Positions 12,141 through 23,040 of a stretch of DNA of 64,000 nucleotides are shown one piece after another; the stretch's first letter is position 1, and each line of letters opens with the position of its first letter. The notes beneath the pieces were generated by a model. The model was given only the letters and a program-made list of their open reading frames with translations, made no database searches and had not been told where the DNA came from. The DNA is from Ornithodoros turicata (taxonomy: Eukaryota; Arthropoda; Arachnida; Ixodida; Argasidae), in the NCBI RefSeq assembly GCF_037126465.1, contig NW_026999320.1, positions 1,798,001 to 1,862,000 on the forward strand, written 5' to 3'. Made by a program: the position numbers and the translations under genes.

Positions 12141-12509
12141 TGAAACAGCCTGAATGAACAGCTTGAATAACAACGAAGGTGTGGTGCACTCTGGTCGCAA
12201 CTAAATGCGTAAAATTACATAACGCGACATTTGGATGCGGGATCTCAGTAGTTATATTTTGATTGGCATCCTGCGAGTAATATTACACCAGTTTTGATTT
12301 ACTCAATAGCTCCATAAAATAACCTGCATACACAACTGCGACCGTACCAACCGTAATGCGCGCTAGACTCCCTGGGATCAAAAAGCAAGAAACGTTGCCC
12401 ACCGTTCACCGCTGAGTGTCGTCTGCTGCATTAACTTGCACCGCCGCGCAAAGGCAGAAAGCGCCATGAGCATCGACCTTAGCGCACGTCATAATTGTGA
12501 TAAAGTCAA
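12141..12509. other. Spacer with short tandem repeat, no gene
   Basis: Nothing coding is seen. Just before and into the following LINE, around 12498-12550, the unit AAGTCAATTG occurs three times. This may mark the 5' truncation point of that LINE. Confidence 0.45.
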
Positions 12510-14330
12510 TTGGATCATGTGATAAAGTCAATTGTGATCAAGTCAATTGGACCAGGCATGAAACAACGGATACTGAGATGGTTTAATAGCATTGCAGGAA
12601 CCAAACAGATCCCCGAGAGTTGGACCCAAACCAAAGTGAGCCTTATATACAAAGGAAATGGCTCTAGGGAAGACCTGAACCACTACCGACCAATATCGGT
12701 AACCCCTGTCCTGTACAGATTGTCTGCCCACATAATCATAACAAGACTTGACGATTGGTTGGAGGCAGAAAACATCCTCGGCGAAATGCAGAATGGATTC
12801 ACGGGGGGGGGGGGGCGAAGAACAGAAGACAACATCTACATCCTAACACAGGTTCTGGAAATAAGACGAAAGAGAGGTACAGGTATACATGCAGCGTTCC
12901 TGGATATCAAACAGGCGTATGATTCGGTGGATCGTGCAAAACTATGGGAAATCTTGAGCAACAAGAAGATAGATCCTGCCCTGTGTGAACTGTTGGCAAC
13001 AATCTACTTAAGGACAGATGTTGTGGTGAAATGGGAGGGTCAAGCCACTGCACCGGTCCGAATTGACAAGGGGGTGAGGCAGGGCTGTCCTATTTCACCC
13101 CTTCTTTTCAATGTTTACCTATCGGCATTGGAAAGCAGGCTCATGGCATCCGGGTTAGGGTTCTGTGTTGAGTATTGGGAAGGAGGAGTGAAAAGAACCA
13201 CCACAATACCGGGCCTCCTCTATGCAGATGATCTTGTTCTCCTGGCAGAATCATGTGAGGATCTACATCAGTTACTGAACATAAGTGGAGATGTCGCAAA
13301 CAGCCTGCAGTTGTCGCTTAACCTCTTCAAATCTGCCTTCCTGACAACCAGCGACATCGTGAACACAGGCTGCCAGCACGCACTACAGGGCCAACAGCTC
13401 CCAAGATGCAATAATTACAAATACCTCGGGGTGGATATTGAAGCACTGGGCCTTCCAAATTTTGAGGAGAGACTGAGGTCTCAAGCCATGAAAGCTAAGG
13501 GCTATCTGAACAGCCTTGCACAATGGAGCTACAGCTACTTTGACGTGACGCGGGAGCTGTGGAAGATGGTCGTCGTTCCTGGCCTTACGTATGCATATGC
13601 AGTCACGTGCATATCCGGGGCCACTGGCGAATTCCTTGAGAGGAAACAACGCGAGGTAGGGAGGATGGCACTCCGAATTGGTAAGCACACCCCCAACGAA
13701 GCTATTATGGGCGACCTTGGGTGGTCCAGTTTTGAGGCCAGCGAGGCGGTCAGCAAAGCCTGTTATGAGCTGCGTTTGTGCACCATGGACGAGGGACGCT
13801 GGCCGAGAGAAATATTTAAGGCCACGCATTTCTCTGGGTTCTCAACAAAGTGGCTCCTACGTACGAGGAAGCTGGGCTGGAAATACGGCATACCTACCCA
13901 AATGATTTGCCCTAGCCACAACACCCTTAGCCCGAAAATAATAAGAGACACTGTTGCGGAAGCTGAGACATTGGAATGGCGTCGAAAGGCGGAACTGAAG
14001 CCATCACTCCAACGTTACTGCGAATGTAAGCAAGAGGTATGCGCAGAAGCTTCATTGTACGATAATAGTCGAGGCAGCTCGCTACTCTTCGAAGCACGCA
14101 GTGGAGTGCTCCGAACGAGATGCTTCGTTAGCAAGTACAAAGAGCTGGACGTCACGTGCACCTACTGCGATCTACGCGTTCCGGAATCCCTAGAGCACGT
14201 CGTGCTTCGGTGCCCTGCACTCGGTGAAACCAATGAAACCCTAGACATCGGCTTGAATGTAGCGCTTGGGTTCGAGCACTCGCTGAATGGGAGGCTTACT
14301 CTCGACAACACAAATATGGCGGCTAGATGA
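12510..14330 (+). CDS. 5'-truncated LINE ORF2, reverse transcriptase
   Basis: A 606-codon frame without internal stops encodes RT of a non-LTR retrotransposon. Visible motifs in order are HYRPISVTPVLYR, FLDIKQAYDSV (motif A), KGVRQGCPISPLLFN (motif B), LLYADDLVLLAES (catalytic YADD) and YKYLGVDI. The C-terminus has a C-x2-C-x9-H-x4-C cluster (CTYC...H...C), common after RT in several LINE clades. The endonuclease is absent, so the copy is truncated at the 5' end inside RT; the first ATG is probably fortuitous. A 10-G run near 12806-12815 lies in the frame without breaking it but replaces conserved residues. It is inserted in the CACTA-like element. I cannot assign the clade. Confidence 0.8.
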   Translation: MDHVIKSIVIKSIGPGMKQRILRWFNSIAGTKQIPESWTQTKVSLIYKGNGSREDLNHYRPISVTPVLYRLSAHIIITRLDDWLEAENILGEMQNGFTGGGGRRTEDNIYILTQVLEIRRKRGTGIHAAFLDIKQAYDSVDRAKLWEILSNKKIDPALCELLATIYLRTDVVVKWEGQATAPVRIDKGVRQGCPISPLLFNVYLSALESRLMASGLGFCVEYWEGGVKRTTTIPGLLYADDLVLLAESCEDLHQLLNISGDVANSLQLSLNLFKSAFLTTSDIVNTGCQHALQGQQLPRCNNYKYLGVDIEALGLPNFEERLRSQAMKAKGYLNSLAQWSYSYFDVTRELWKMVVVPGLTYAYAVTCISGATGEFLERKQREVGRMALRIGKHTPNEAIMGDLGWSSFEASEAVSKACYELRLCTMDEGRWPREIFKATHFSGFSTKWLLRTRKLGWKYGIPTQMICPSHNTLSPKIIRDTVAEAETLEWRRKAELKPSLQRYCECKQEVCAEASLYDNSRGSSLLFEARSGVLRTRCFVSKYKELDVTCTYCDLRVPESLEHVVLRCPALGETNETLDIGLNVALGFEHSLNGRLTLDNTNMAAR

Positions 14331-15112
14331 ATATTGCCTGGTGTGAGGAGCGCCGCAGCCGAGGCGGCCCGTTCGCGGAAGATGCCGTCAGGTGGCGCGC
14401 CATCACGGCTGTATGCGAGGATTTTCCCGAACGCTCCCAAAGCGCGTCTGCTGGACGGGCCGTTTTCGCCCGTGTGGCCGAGAAGTTTTGCGGAGGAATG
14501 GAACAGTGAGAGGTAAATATCAATGGAAAACGAATAGCTTAAAGGTCAGATATGCCGATTTTGAAGTGCCGCAGAACTGAGCGATAGTTGCGCTGTGTGT
14601 TCATTACCGAACACTGAATATGTGTGCGAAATATCTTCCTCCAACTGTTCGTAGTTTTTTAGAAAACGATTTTTTTAGTTCCCACGCCCGGCCGTCAGAC
14701 CGTCGGCAAACAGTGCGCACGGGCGCACCGACGTCACTGCTCTCGGTTTATCTGTCTTTGGCTTGGCATGGACTCTTGGCTTGGCTAGGCCTTGTTTGTA
14801 ATAACGTCTGGATTGTCGTTGCGATCAAAGTCGTGGTCGTCAATGATTTTGAGGCGTGTTCCTGTCGAAGCTTGGTCGTCGATGATTTTGAGAGGTGTGC
14901 CAGGAATGCGACAAACACTCGGCACCTTTCTCTGATAAACTTCTTCACAGAGAAGCGAGGATCGCGAGTGAAACACGCTGCAGTACGTATGCTCTATAAA
15001 AGATCCTAGTGGTCGATACGTAGTGTTTTGCAGTCTATAAATGCACGTCAGTTTGTGTTTTGAAAGGTCTTTATAAAGACGAACCTGTTTTAAGCAGACC
15101 AATTTATTACAG
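14331..15112. other. LINE 3' flank and transposase upstream region
   Basis: GC-rich DNA at 14340-14516 is open in three frames but has no recognisable domain. The remainder leads into the transposase gene. CTTGGC-type short repeats occur near 14758-14790. A TATA-like box is listed separately. Confidence 0.4.
14993..15001 (+). promoter_or_regulatory. Candidate TATA box for the transposase
   Basis: CTATAAAAG lies about 110 bases upstream of the transposase ATG at 15113, and a second TATAAA follows near 15037. An arthropod initiator-like TCAGT is found near 15049. This is motif-level evidence only. Confidence 0.3.
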
Positions 15113-17527
15113 ATGCCTAACGTAAGATACTTCCAGTGCCCAAGATGCCATCACAGAGCCTTTACTCTGAACACTTTGCTGCGACACCTCCGCTCCTCTC
15201 ATGGCCATGAGAGAAATTGGGTTTGCGACCTGGGACGGTGCACCAAAACATACAATTCATTATTTCGTTTTCGAAGACACCTGCTCACGAAGCACAGCAA
15301 TGACCAACCGCAGTGTATAGTTTCAAACAGCCCACCACATGACTATGTTCCTCAGCATCCAGACGCTATTGATAACAGTGATGAGGATGTTACAGCTGCC
15401 ATCCCTCTAGCAGCACAAGAAAGCATCCCACCAGCCCTAGAACATGCAAGCAGAAGTGATCTGCACTCAGCTCCAGAAGGAAGCAACCCTGCAAAGGAAT
15501 TTTCATTGTTGCTGCTAAAGTGCAAAGAGGCAAGAAGGCTTCCAGAGTCCACCCTTAACGAGATCACCAACGACATCCTCACATTTTTTACTGATTGGGG
15601 GCCGCAGCTTTATTCAGTGCATGGTGATAATGTAGAGTCGTTTATAAACAGTGAAATAATGCAGTTAAGGACGCAAAGTGGTCGTGAACGGTTTTGTACA
15701 AGCGTGTTTCCATATGTTGAGCCTGTGACTGTGGTATTGAGTGCAGAAGGCAATGCACAGGCAAGCTTCCAGTATGTTCCAATCGTGGAGATGCTGAAAC
15801 GCTACCTTGAATGGTTAGGCAGTTCACTCATGCCTGGCCTGGACGGATCTGATGAGAGTTTAAGTTCAGTGTTCGACGGATCGGCCTTTGTAAATCACGA
15901 ATATTTTTCTGGGGATCGTGAGAAGTTGGTAATCCAGCTCTACACGGACGAATTTGAAGTGTGTAATCCCATTGGTGCGCAAAGGCTGAAGCACAAAATG
16001 ATGGCTGTTTATTACACTTTGTTAAATGCACCACCTCACTTCAGAACACAACTTCCTCACATACATTTAGCAGTGCTATGCAAAGAGAAGCACATTGCAA
16101 AATACGGGCTAGACAAAGTGCTAGAACGGTTGCATCAAGATATTGCTCAGTTAGAAACAGAAGGGATCACAGTCAATTCAAAACATATCACGGGTACTGT
16201 CCTATGCCTCTCAGGTGACAACCTATCCAGTCACAGAATTGGTGGCTTCAAGGCAAGTTTTAGCCATGGGCACATCTGCACATCTGTCGGTTTTGTATGG
16301 CATTGCATTATGAAGCACGAAGCAAGCACAAGACACAAGACTTTGTGTTGCGTACCCCAGCACTCCACAGATTCCACTTGGACATGCTTCGAAGTGGTAC
16401 TGCAACGTTGCGCCTTTATGGCGTTAAAGCTCCAAGTGCGCCACACACGAAAGGATTTCAGCCGACTGAGCATCTGCCACCTGATGTGATGCATGACCTG
16501 CATGAAGGGATCATCCCATTTTTTTGCGTCACATTGTTGCACACTTGATTTAAGAAAGATTGTTCAGCCTTGATGTGCTGAATGAACGCATAGAGCATTT
16601 TCCTTATGACCAATGTGACAAGAGGAACAGACCTGAGCCTATCTTCAAGCAACTTTTGTGTAGTGGCGGAGTGATAAGGGGCACCGCATCACAGGGGTTT
16701 TGCCTTTTTAGACATTTAGCATTGTACATTGGGGACTGTGTACCACCTGACAATGAGGTGTGGCAGCTATACATAACATTTCGTGAGGTAGTGGACATTA
16801 TTATGAGCAGGCGCATACCGCGCATGTATGTTCCTTATCTGGAGCGCTGCATATATTTTTTCTTCAAGGTTTTGCAACACACTTTCCGCAAGTGTCTCCT
16901 CCTTGCAAGATGCATTATCTTGTGCACTATGCACGATTCATCAATATGTATGGTCCTTTCGTAGACATCTGGTGCATGCGTTTTGAAGGCAAACACCAAT
17001 ATTTCAAGGATATTGCTAGAAAAATTCATAACTTCAAGAATGTAGCATATTCATTAGCAAAAAGACATCAATTGTACCAGATGTATGTGTGGCCAAAGAG
17101 TTTCATGAGGGATGTAATCTCCACTTATGGTTCAAGGGAAGTCTTACTTCGGCACACTCCGGAGCAAATCAGAAACTATTTTTCTGACCACAACGTCGTT
17201 GTCGACACAGTGATATATGCAAAAAGTGCTACAGTTCATGGGCTTACGGTAACAGCAAACAGTGTAATTGTGAAGGAGATCCCAGATGATGACTTTCCAG
17301 TGTTCGCACAACTCTTAGGAATATATGTGTTGAACTCGGACACCCTTTTTCTCATGCAGCACTTAACCACCATTGAATTTGACAGCCACTTCCACGTGTT
17401 TGTTGTAAAAAGTAACGCAGAAAGAACTGTCTCAAAAGATGTCGGGAGGTTTTCAGCTGATGTATTGAATGTTCACAGACTGTCAGATGGCAGGCAGGTT
17501 GTTAATCCTCGTCATGCACTCATATAA
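15113..17527 (+). pseudogene. CMC/CACTA-like DDE transposase, frameshifted
   Basis: The N-terminus carries two C2H2 zinc fingers (residues about 9-30 and 38-63), probably for DNA binding. The catalytic domain follows: YTDEFEVCNP with the first Asp near residue 279, LSGDNLSSH with the second Asp near 369, and MHDLHEGIIPF near 16490-16515 supplying the Glu. The frame breaks at 16271-16286, where CACATCTG is present twice in tandem; the 8-bp excess shifts the frame. Further breaks occur near 16550 (stop) and 16870. The C-terminal part (CMRFEGKHQYFKDIARK and onward) is open to the TAA at 17525-17527. The gene is therefore not expressible as one protein. It is divergent from the intact accessory gene at 8145-10305. 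Confidence 0.8.
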
Positions 17528-17798
17528 TACACATCAATCATTTTTTCTTATGCATGTTAATTTTTTGCAATACCTTGGAACATTTAGCCTGTGTAATAGA
17601 GCCTGCATGTACCACCTCCAAATACACCCTCTGTTACACCCTCATCACACCCTCCTGACAATGTCTCATAAAAGGGTGTATTTCACCATAGTTACACCCT
17701 CTAACATTTTCAAGTCAGGGTTCTAGGGTGTAAAATAGGTGTATTACATGAGAATACACCTATTTTACACCTTTAAGGGTGTGAAAATATTTAGAGTG
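17528..17798. repeat. Right subterminal repeats and right TIR of CACTA-like element
   Basis: Seven or more copies of TACACCCT/AGGGTGTA are concentrated at 17615-17780. The last 30 bases are the inverted partner of 7375-7404. The mirrored clustering at both ends supports a transposase-binding role known for CACTA elements. Confidence 0.7.
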
Positions 17799-18636
17799 TA
17801 TGACACCACATGGCGGTACGGTATTGTTCGAGACTTGTATGCAATGGGACTTCGCGGTCGCATGCTGCGCTGTATTTTGAACTTTTGAACTTCCTCGAAG
17901 GGAGAACCTTCAGAGTCCAGGTGGGAACAACATCCAGTTTTTCCCACCATTTGTACAGGAGAATGGTGTCCCACAGGGGTCAGTTCTAAGTGTCACGCTC
18001 TTTATCGTGAAAATGAACTCAATAGCAAAAGTAATTCCTCCTTCAATTAAGTACTCGTTGTACGTTGATGACGTGCAGATTTCTTATTGCTCTTCAAATG
18101 TGTCTGCATGCGAGCGCCAGCTTCAGCTGGCAATCAACAGGTTAGTGAAGTGGTCAAATGAAAATGGCTTTCAGTTCTCTCCTGAAAAAGACTGTCTGTG
18201 TCCACTTTTCGAGGCTCCAGGGAGTTTTCCCTGAGCCAGCTTTGAAGTTGCGCAGCCACCCAATTAATGTACAGCCTGAGCACAAATTTCTCAGGCCCAT
18301 CTTTGACAAAAAACTGACATTTCTGCCACACATGAAACAACTCAAGAATAAGTGTATTAAATCCCTTAGCATTCTAAAGGTACTTTCACACCGGTCCTGG
18401 GGAGCAGATCGCGAAGTACTGAACCGCATCTACATCTCCCCTGTCCTTTCTAGATTGGACTATGGATGCGCTGTGTATGGGTCGGCTCGAACAACTGCTT
18501 TGGAGATACTTGATCCGATACATCACCAGGGACTACGCTTAGTCCTTGGTGCATTCATAACATCGCCAGCGGAGAGTTTGTATGTCGAGTCGAACCACTG
18601 GTCACTCGCAAGACGGAGGTTTTTTCTTAGTGCCAC
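17799..18636 (+). pseudogene. LINE ORF2, second RT piece and thumb
   Basis: The sequence resumes in RT motif A (YDTTWRYGIVRDLYAMGL) exactly where the first piece stopped at 7374. It then shows a decayed catalytic region (LYVDDVQISY, giving a YVDD box near 18060) and the thumb, with LDYGCAVYGSA near 18460. Several stops and frameshifts are present between 17885 and 18160. The piece ends at a second insertion, marked by an ACAT microsatellite at 18637-18670. Confidence 0.75.
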
Positions 18637-20535
18637 ATATACATACATACATACATACATACATACATACGTCTTTATTTCCATCAGAAAGATGGGAGGA
18701 GACGAGGCTAAAAGCTTCGCAGCTTGAGAGGTGCCTCGACTCTTCTACAGTAACAGCAACTGCAAGGGCCATAGAAATTCAGTGTAAATTCAAGACAGGA
18801 AAGATAACAGTAAAACAGGAAGGAGAAAAATGAAAACGTGGTAACACTGCATTAATCAATTAGGCACAGAACACTGGTTACTACAATAAGGCACACCAAC
18901 AGCAATACCGCACTGTAGCTTGAAAACAGAAAAGAAAAGCGTACATCGCTTTATAAAGACAGCTGCACATATCAGGATGGCAAAAGCATCATCGGGATAT
19001 TGTGTACGCGAAACAAAACAAACACATATCAAAAAGGGGTAATGATATTGTGGAACAAAAATTGTTTTAATTCACGAAAGGACATCGGAAATAAGTCGCC
19101 GTTATGAAGGCTTAAGTGATTTAAGAGACGTGGGATAGCCGCCTCAAGTCTTTGACGTCCGTAATTTGTCCTAGAGAATGGTTCAGAGAACAGGTCACTG
19201 GTACGAAGAGTGTACTGTTTAGTATTGTTGCGCACCAGTGCTTGCGTAAACAATTCACTGGGAAGTTTTAAAAATTGTTTGTATGTTAGTGCTAAGCGAA
19301 AGGGATACTGCTGGAAGATTGGTAAGACGTTATATTTCGGAAAAAGAGGCTGTGCGGGTGAGTCATACGGCGCCGCATCAATGAAACGGAGAGCCCTTTT
19401 TTGAAGAGTAAATAACCTTTGCAAAGACGTGTTGGACGCCGACCCTCATACAAGATTACAGTAGGTTAAGCGGGAATGGATTAGTGCCTGATAAAGTAGA
19501 CGTTTGCACCATGGTGGGAGTAACGACTTGTATCTGTTGAGCGAACCGAGTGTCCGACTAATCTGAGAAGCGACATCAGAAATATGGTCGGACCACAAGA
19601 GATTGCTATCAAATGTGACGTGATGATGATGATATGTGATATGATTACGTGATATGATTTTTGTGCAGTCTGTGAACCTGACCTTGGAATCTCCGAGAAA
19701 TAGATCCCGGCCAAGATCAACACGTTGCCCACGTGGTGCAAACGGCATAGCAACCGTTTTATGAGTGTTGATTGTTAGATGGTTAAGAGAGGCACAGGTA
19801 ATAATTTCCTGTAACCCAAGGTCGGCAGATTGATAAACATCATCGCGTGTTTTCCCTGCAACGAGGAGAGAGACATCGTCGGCGTAAAGCACTATCCCCG
19901 GGTGAAGTGTTGTGATATCATTTATGAAAACTAAGAACAGTAGGGGGCCTAGAATGCTTCCCTGTGGCACCCCTGTCTTTATGCGGAGCGGACTGGAAAC
20001 ATCAGAATGACTTAACCAAACGAACTGACTGCGACCGGATAGGTAAGATTGAAAAAACAGAAGGAACCGAGCCGCGGACACCATAGTCTTTTAACTTGGA
20101 AAGGAGGAGACTATGATTAATGGTGTCGAACGCCTTGGAAAAATCTATATACAGGCCTAAGGTGGTGTTTTTACGTTCGAAATTACGTAGAATAAACTCT
20201 TTATGTCGAATAAGTGCATGTTGTGTTCATTTGTTTTGTCTGAAACCGTACTGCCGGGGGGACAGAATGCCGTTCTTTTCAAGGAAGCAGGTTAGTCTTT
20301 TGTAGATTACCTTCTCGATAACCTTTGAAAAATGGGGCAGGATGGAAATAGGCTTATAGTTGGAAAGTTTGTTGCGATCGCCTTTTTTGAATATGGGCAC
20401 GACCTTCGCAATTTTCAACTGAGCAGGAAATCTGCTCCGCTGGATACTTATGTTAATAATGGAAGTGAGCAAAGGCGCAATAACATATGCCACGTGCTTT
20501 ATGCTCTTCAGGTCCAATCCAAAATGGCTCACTAT
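18637..20535 (-). mobile_element. CR1-like LINE fragment inserted in the I-type LINE
   Basis: On the minus strand this is a 5'-truncated LINE ORF2. RT motifs are NYKPISILPHFSKVIEKV and QYGFRQNK near 20230-20380, TGVPQGSILGPLLFL near 19950, and VLYADDVSLL near 19870, then a C-terminal region ending at 19029. A frame break separates the first part (20550-20227) from the next (20084-19446). The 3' end on that strand runs into a (TATG)n tail at 18670-18637. A microsatellite tail and no RNase H point to the CR1/L2 group. The 5' boundary near 20535 is approximate. Confidence 0.75.
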
Positions 20536-21681
20536 ATGCACTATATGCACTCAATACAAGCAACAATTTTTGAATAAACCGTCACAATCACTTCCTTTTT
20601 GTATGCGCATCTCTCAGGAAGTTAAACGATGCAACTTTGCTGAATGCGATTACAAGGTCATGGAATTTAACCAAAGGCTGCCTCAATGGCAACCACCTCC
20701 AAGTTTCAACAAGTCACTAACAAAATTCAAGAAATCTGACACTTCACAGGCTGTTTTGTTACAAGAATTCCTTCATCTTAGAGAAAGCTTCAGCAAGCAC
20801 ACAGAATTTTACACTGACGGTTCAAAAACCAGCACAGGGGTTTCGTGCGCCATGGTTACGAGTTCACACACAAGCTCACACCGTCTCAGAACCAGCATGT
20901 CCATTTTTAGCGCAGAAATGTATGCGATAATTTTAGCACTCCAGTACATATTGCACAATGAAATTACATCATCTGTAGTATATACAGATTCTCTGAGCTC
21001 ACTGCAAGCTATTTGCAACTTGCACCGAACTAAGGACTTGCTTGTTCACCATGCGAGGTGTTTATCGAGTATGATCTCGGAGAGGTCTTACAACCTGATG
21101 TTCTGCTGGGTACCCAGCCCTGTCGGGATACCTGGTAATGAGAGAGCTGATAGTGTTGCCACAAGTGCACTAACTGAAGATATAACCCCTCTTGAGGCCC
21201 CGATCCAGGATATTAGACGGGCATTAGGAAACGTCATCAATGACCAGTGGCAGATACTTTGGGACACGCAGGATAAAAATAAGTTACATTCTGTCAAGCC
21301 TAATCTCGGGAGAAACTCATCTCCACTTCCAAACCGTCTTACATGTCCATCCTATGAAGATGTTCGTCGACACCACTTCTATCGATTTTACAGATATTGT
21401 TTACCGTTTCACCCGGCCCTTTTGCTGGGTGATTACGCTGAAGTACCTTTTACAGCTGTGCATGAATATTTCAAGGACATCCAGCTAATTGGTCTCTTGT
21501 GATCTCATACTGTTATTTTAGTGATTTTATCAGTTATCAGTTATTTTATTATATGCGGTAACTGTCTCCGGTAGTTCTTAAATAATCGTCTCTGATTTTA
21601 CTTTTGCCATTGTACATACCATTGCTTGGCACTCCATAGCCTTGGTAGCTTTTGCGCCAATAAACCCTAATTATCATCATT
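20536..21681 (+). pseudogene. LINE ORF2 RNase H domain and 3' end
   Basis: The last piece of the split LINE is open to the TGA at 21500-21502. RNase H motifs are visible: FYTDGSKTSTGVS (first Asp), FSAEMYAIILAL (Glu), VYTDSLSSL (second Asp) and WVPSPVGIPGNERAD. The last normally reads S-H-x-G-I, and here the catalytic His is replaced by Pro. The 3' UTR ends with AATAAA-like sequence and a short ATCATCAT tail near 21675. A ribonuclease H placed after RT distinguishes the I superfamily from Jockey and CR1. Confidence 0.8.
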
Positions 21682-21830
21682 TTTTGGTCATGACCTCTCC
21701 TGGCTTTTGGTCTATCTTCAAAGCAGAACATGAACCAGCACCAACATACTTTGTTCCATCCCCATTCGCTCCTCTCTCTATCCGGTGCAGCACACCTGCA
21801 TCAAGGCACACGCCTAATCCACTGTCAGGG

Positions 21831-21836
21831 CTGGGC
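21831..21836 (+). repeat. Left 6-bp target site duplication of Polinton
   Basis: CTGGGC immediately precedes the left TIR. The identical hexamer follows the right TIR at 32151-32156. A 6-bp duplication is the hallmark of Polinton integrase. Confidence 0.95.
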
Positions 21837-22090
21837 AGTAGTAGAAGGGCAGAGATATGCAGAACCAAAGAGCATGGTGACCATCATTCCCCACCGCTGT
21901 AGATAGGAAGGTATTTGGAGCAAGAGCGTTCGCGCCAAGGAGGAGCACGCACCAAGACCGCCCCGCGCGTTTCCCGGCCGCGCGTCGCGTAGAGAGGGGT
22001 TTCCTTCTCGCATTTGAACATGCGTGAACATGCAAAATACATCTTATTCCCTTTCCACATCTTTTAATACATCCCCGAGCGGGGAGTTTT
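21837..22090 (+). repeat. Left terminal inverted repeat of Polinton
   Basis: 254 bases are the inverse of 31897-32150. I count four substitutions by eye. The outer end is AGTAGTAGAAGG and the inner end CCCCGAGCGGGGAGTTTT. The repeat stops 48 bp before the first gene, so it probably contains that gene's promoter. Confidence 0.95.
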
Positions 22091-22138
22091 AATCGTCATT
22101 TACCAACGATCAACTCACCTATCAACTTTCTACACAAA

Positions 22139-22345
22139 ATGGGAGCTGCATGGAAGCTTTTCACTCGATGTTTTGGAAAGGAATATGATGATGAGCGGGA
22201 GACGGCGGACGAGAAAAAATGGCGACTTAAACAAGAAATATATGAAGCAAAAGCAGAAGCTGTGAGGAGGTTCCTCGCACACGAGCGTCTTATAGAAATG
22301 AAGCGTCGTTCCGCGAAAAGTCAAGACGATCAAATCGATTGGTGA
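22139..22345 (+). CDS. Small Polinton protein, 68 aa, unknown
   Basis: The ORF starts with ATG 48 bp inside the left TIR. The product is short and highly charged, with a predicted helical middle rich in Glu, Lys and Arg (around residues 18-55) and no membrane segment. It begins MGAAW, so Gly2 is exposed, but the position-6 Lys does not fit a standard myristoylation site. I do not recognise the family. Its place directly before the packaging ATPase, on the same strand, suggests it belongs to the virion gene block. Confidence 0.6.
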   Translation: MGAAWKLFTRCFGKEYDDERETADEKKWRLKQEIYEAKAEAVRRFLAHERLIEMKRRSAKSQDDQIDW

Positions 22346-22410
22346 GATGTACAATAAATCCATTTCTCACACCATCACTTATTCATTGTCTCATTTACTT
22401 TTGCATCGTG

Positions 22411-23040
22411 ATGTCTGACGCAGGTCGATTTGCTTTTATCCACCCTGCAAGGGTTATTATTTGCGGTCCTTCAATGTCGGGTAAAACCTATCTCATTCGT
22501 AACATTTTAAGAAATCTTACAGTATTCACTGTAGTCCCAGAGCAAATCTTTTACGTTAGCAAATATGATGCGACCTGGCAAAATGAATTCGCAAATGATG
22601 TTACATTCCAGAAAGAGCTACCAAAGACATGGGATGAGAGCGTGCCTACTTTGATTATAGTCGACGATCTCATGACTCAGAAGAATGTGATGCAAGAAAT
22701 GGTTCATCTCTATACGAGAGCATCACATCATAAGAACGCATCCATTGTTTTTCTTTGTCAGTACTTATTTCACAACGACGTCAACTATAGAACATTATCT
22801 CACAATAGCACATATATAATATTATTTAATAATTTAAGGTCACGTACGCAGCTGGAACTTTTAGGACGCCAGATCTTCGGCAAAGCTCAATTACCATACT
22901 TTATCAGTGCATTTGAGCAGGCAACAGCGAAACCATTTGGTTATCTAGTGATTGACCTACACCCTCTGACGCAGTCTCAATTTCGTCTGCGAACAGGCAT
23001 TACTGGAAACGTTCGACAGTTTGTTTTCTTGCCAAAATGA
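22411..23040 (+). CDS. FtsK/HerA-type (A32-like) DNA-packaging ATPase
   Basis: This 209-residue protein is the genome-packaging motor ATPase shared by Polintons, adintoviruses and large DNA viruses. Walker A is GPSMSGKT at residues 19-26 and Walker B is LIIVDD at 81-86. A Gln-containing strand (FLCQYLF) follows, as in the A32 family. I chose the ATG at 22411 rather than the open upstream codons because the family starts just before the FIHPARVIICGPS segment. The stop overlaps the next ATG (ATGA), showing tight viral-type packing. The length is normal and all key residues are present, so it looks functional. Confidence 0.9.
   Translation: MSDAGRFAFIHPARVIICGPSMSGKTYLIRNILRNLTVFTVVPEQIFYVSKYDATWQNEFANDVTFQKELPKTWDESVPTLIIVDDLMTQKNVMQEMVHLYTRASHHKNASIVFLCQYLFHNDVNYRTLSHNSTYIILFNNLRSRTQLELLGRQIFGKAQLPYFISAFEQATAKPFGYLVIDLHPLTQSQFRLRTGITGNVRQFVFLPK

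Larger units (their letters stand above)
7375..17798. mobile_element. CMC/CACTA-like DNA transposon, 10.4 kb, TA target duplication
   Basis: The element begins CACTCTAACTAATTTTACAC and ends with an imperfect inverted copy (reverse complement CACTCTAAATATTTTCACAC). It is flanked by TA on both sides (7373-7374 and 17799-17800). Removing it rejoins the interrupted LINE RT motif A in frame, which confirms both boundaries. Termini starting CACT, a C2H2-plus-DDE transposase and short repeated subterminal motifs (ACACCCT/AGGGTGT) fit the CACTA-Mirage-Chapaev group. The 2-bp TA duplication suggests a Mirage-like member. It carries two divergent genes, transposase to the right and an eight-exon gene to the left, with a MITE and a LINE inserted between them. 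Confidence 0.85.
3949..21681 (+). mobile_element. I-superfamily LINE split by two nested insertions
   Basis: Three pieces in the same orientation reassemble in order: ORF1, endonuclease and first half of RT (3949-7374), second half of RT and thumb (17799 to about 18636), and RNase H plus 3' tail (about 20536-21681). The order gag-like CCHC ORF1, apurinic-type endonuclease, RT, RNase H is that of the I superfamily of non-LTR retrotransposons. The net length of the pieces is about 5.4 kb, normal for such elements. The 3' end is placed at the short ATCATCAT tail near 21675. The first gap is a 10.4-kb CACTA-like transposon and the second a minus-strand LINE. All coding pieces carry stops or frameshifts, so the copy is dead. 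Confidence 0.85.

Noticed and set aside
14327..14516. Open in three plus frames downstream of a LINE
   Set aside because: The openness is explained by high GC content and lack of TA-rich stops. None of the frames shows a domain.
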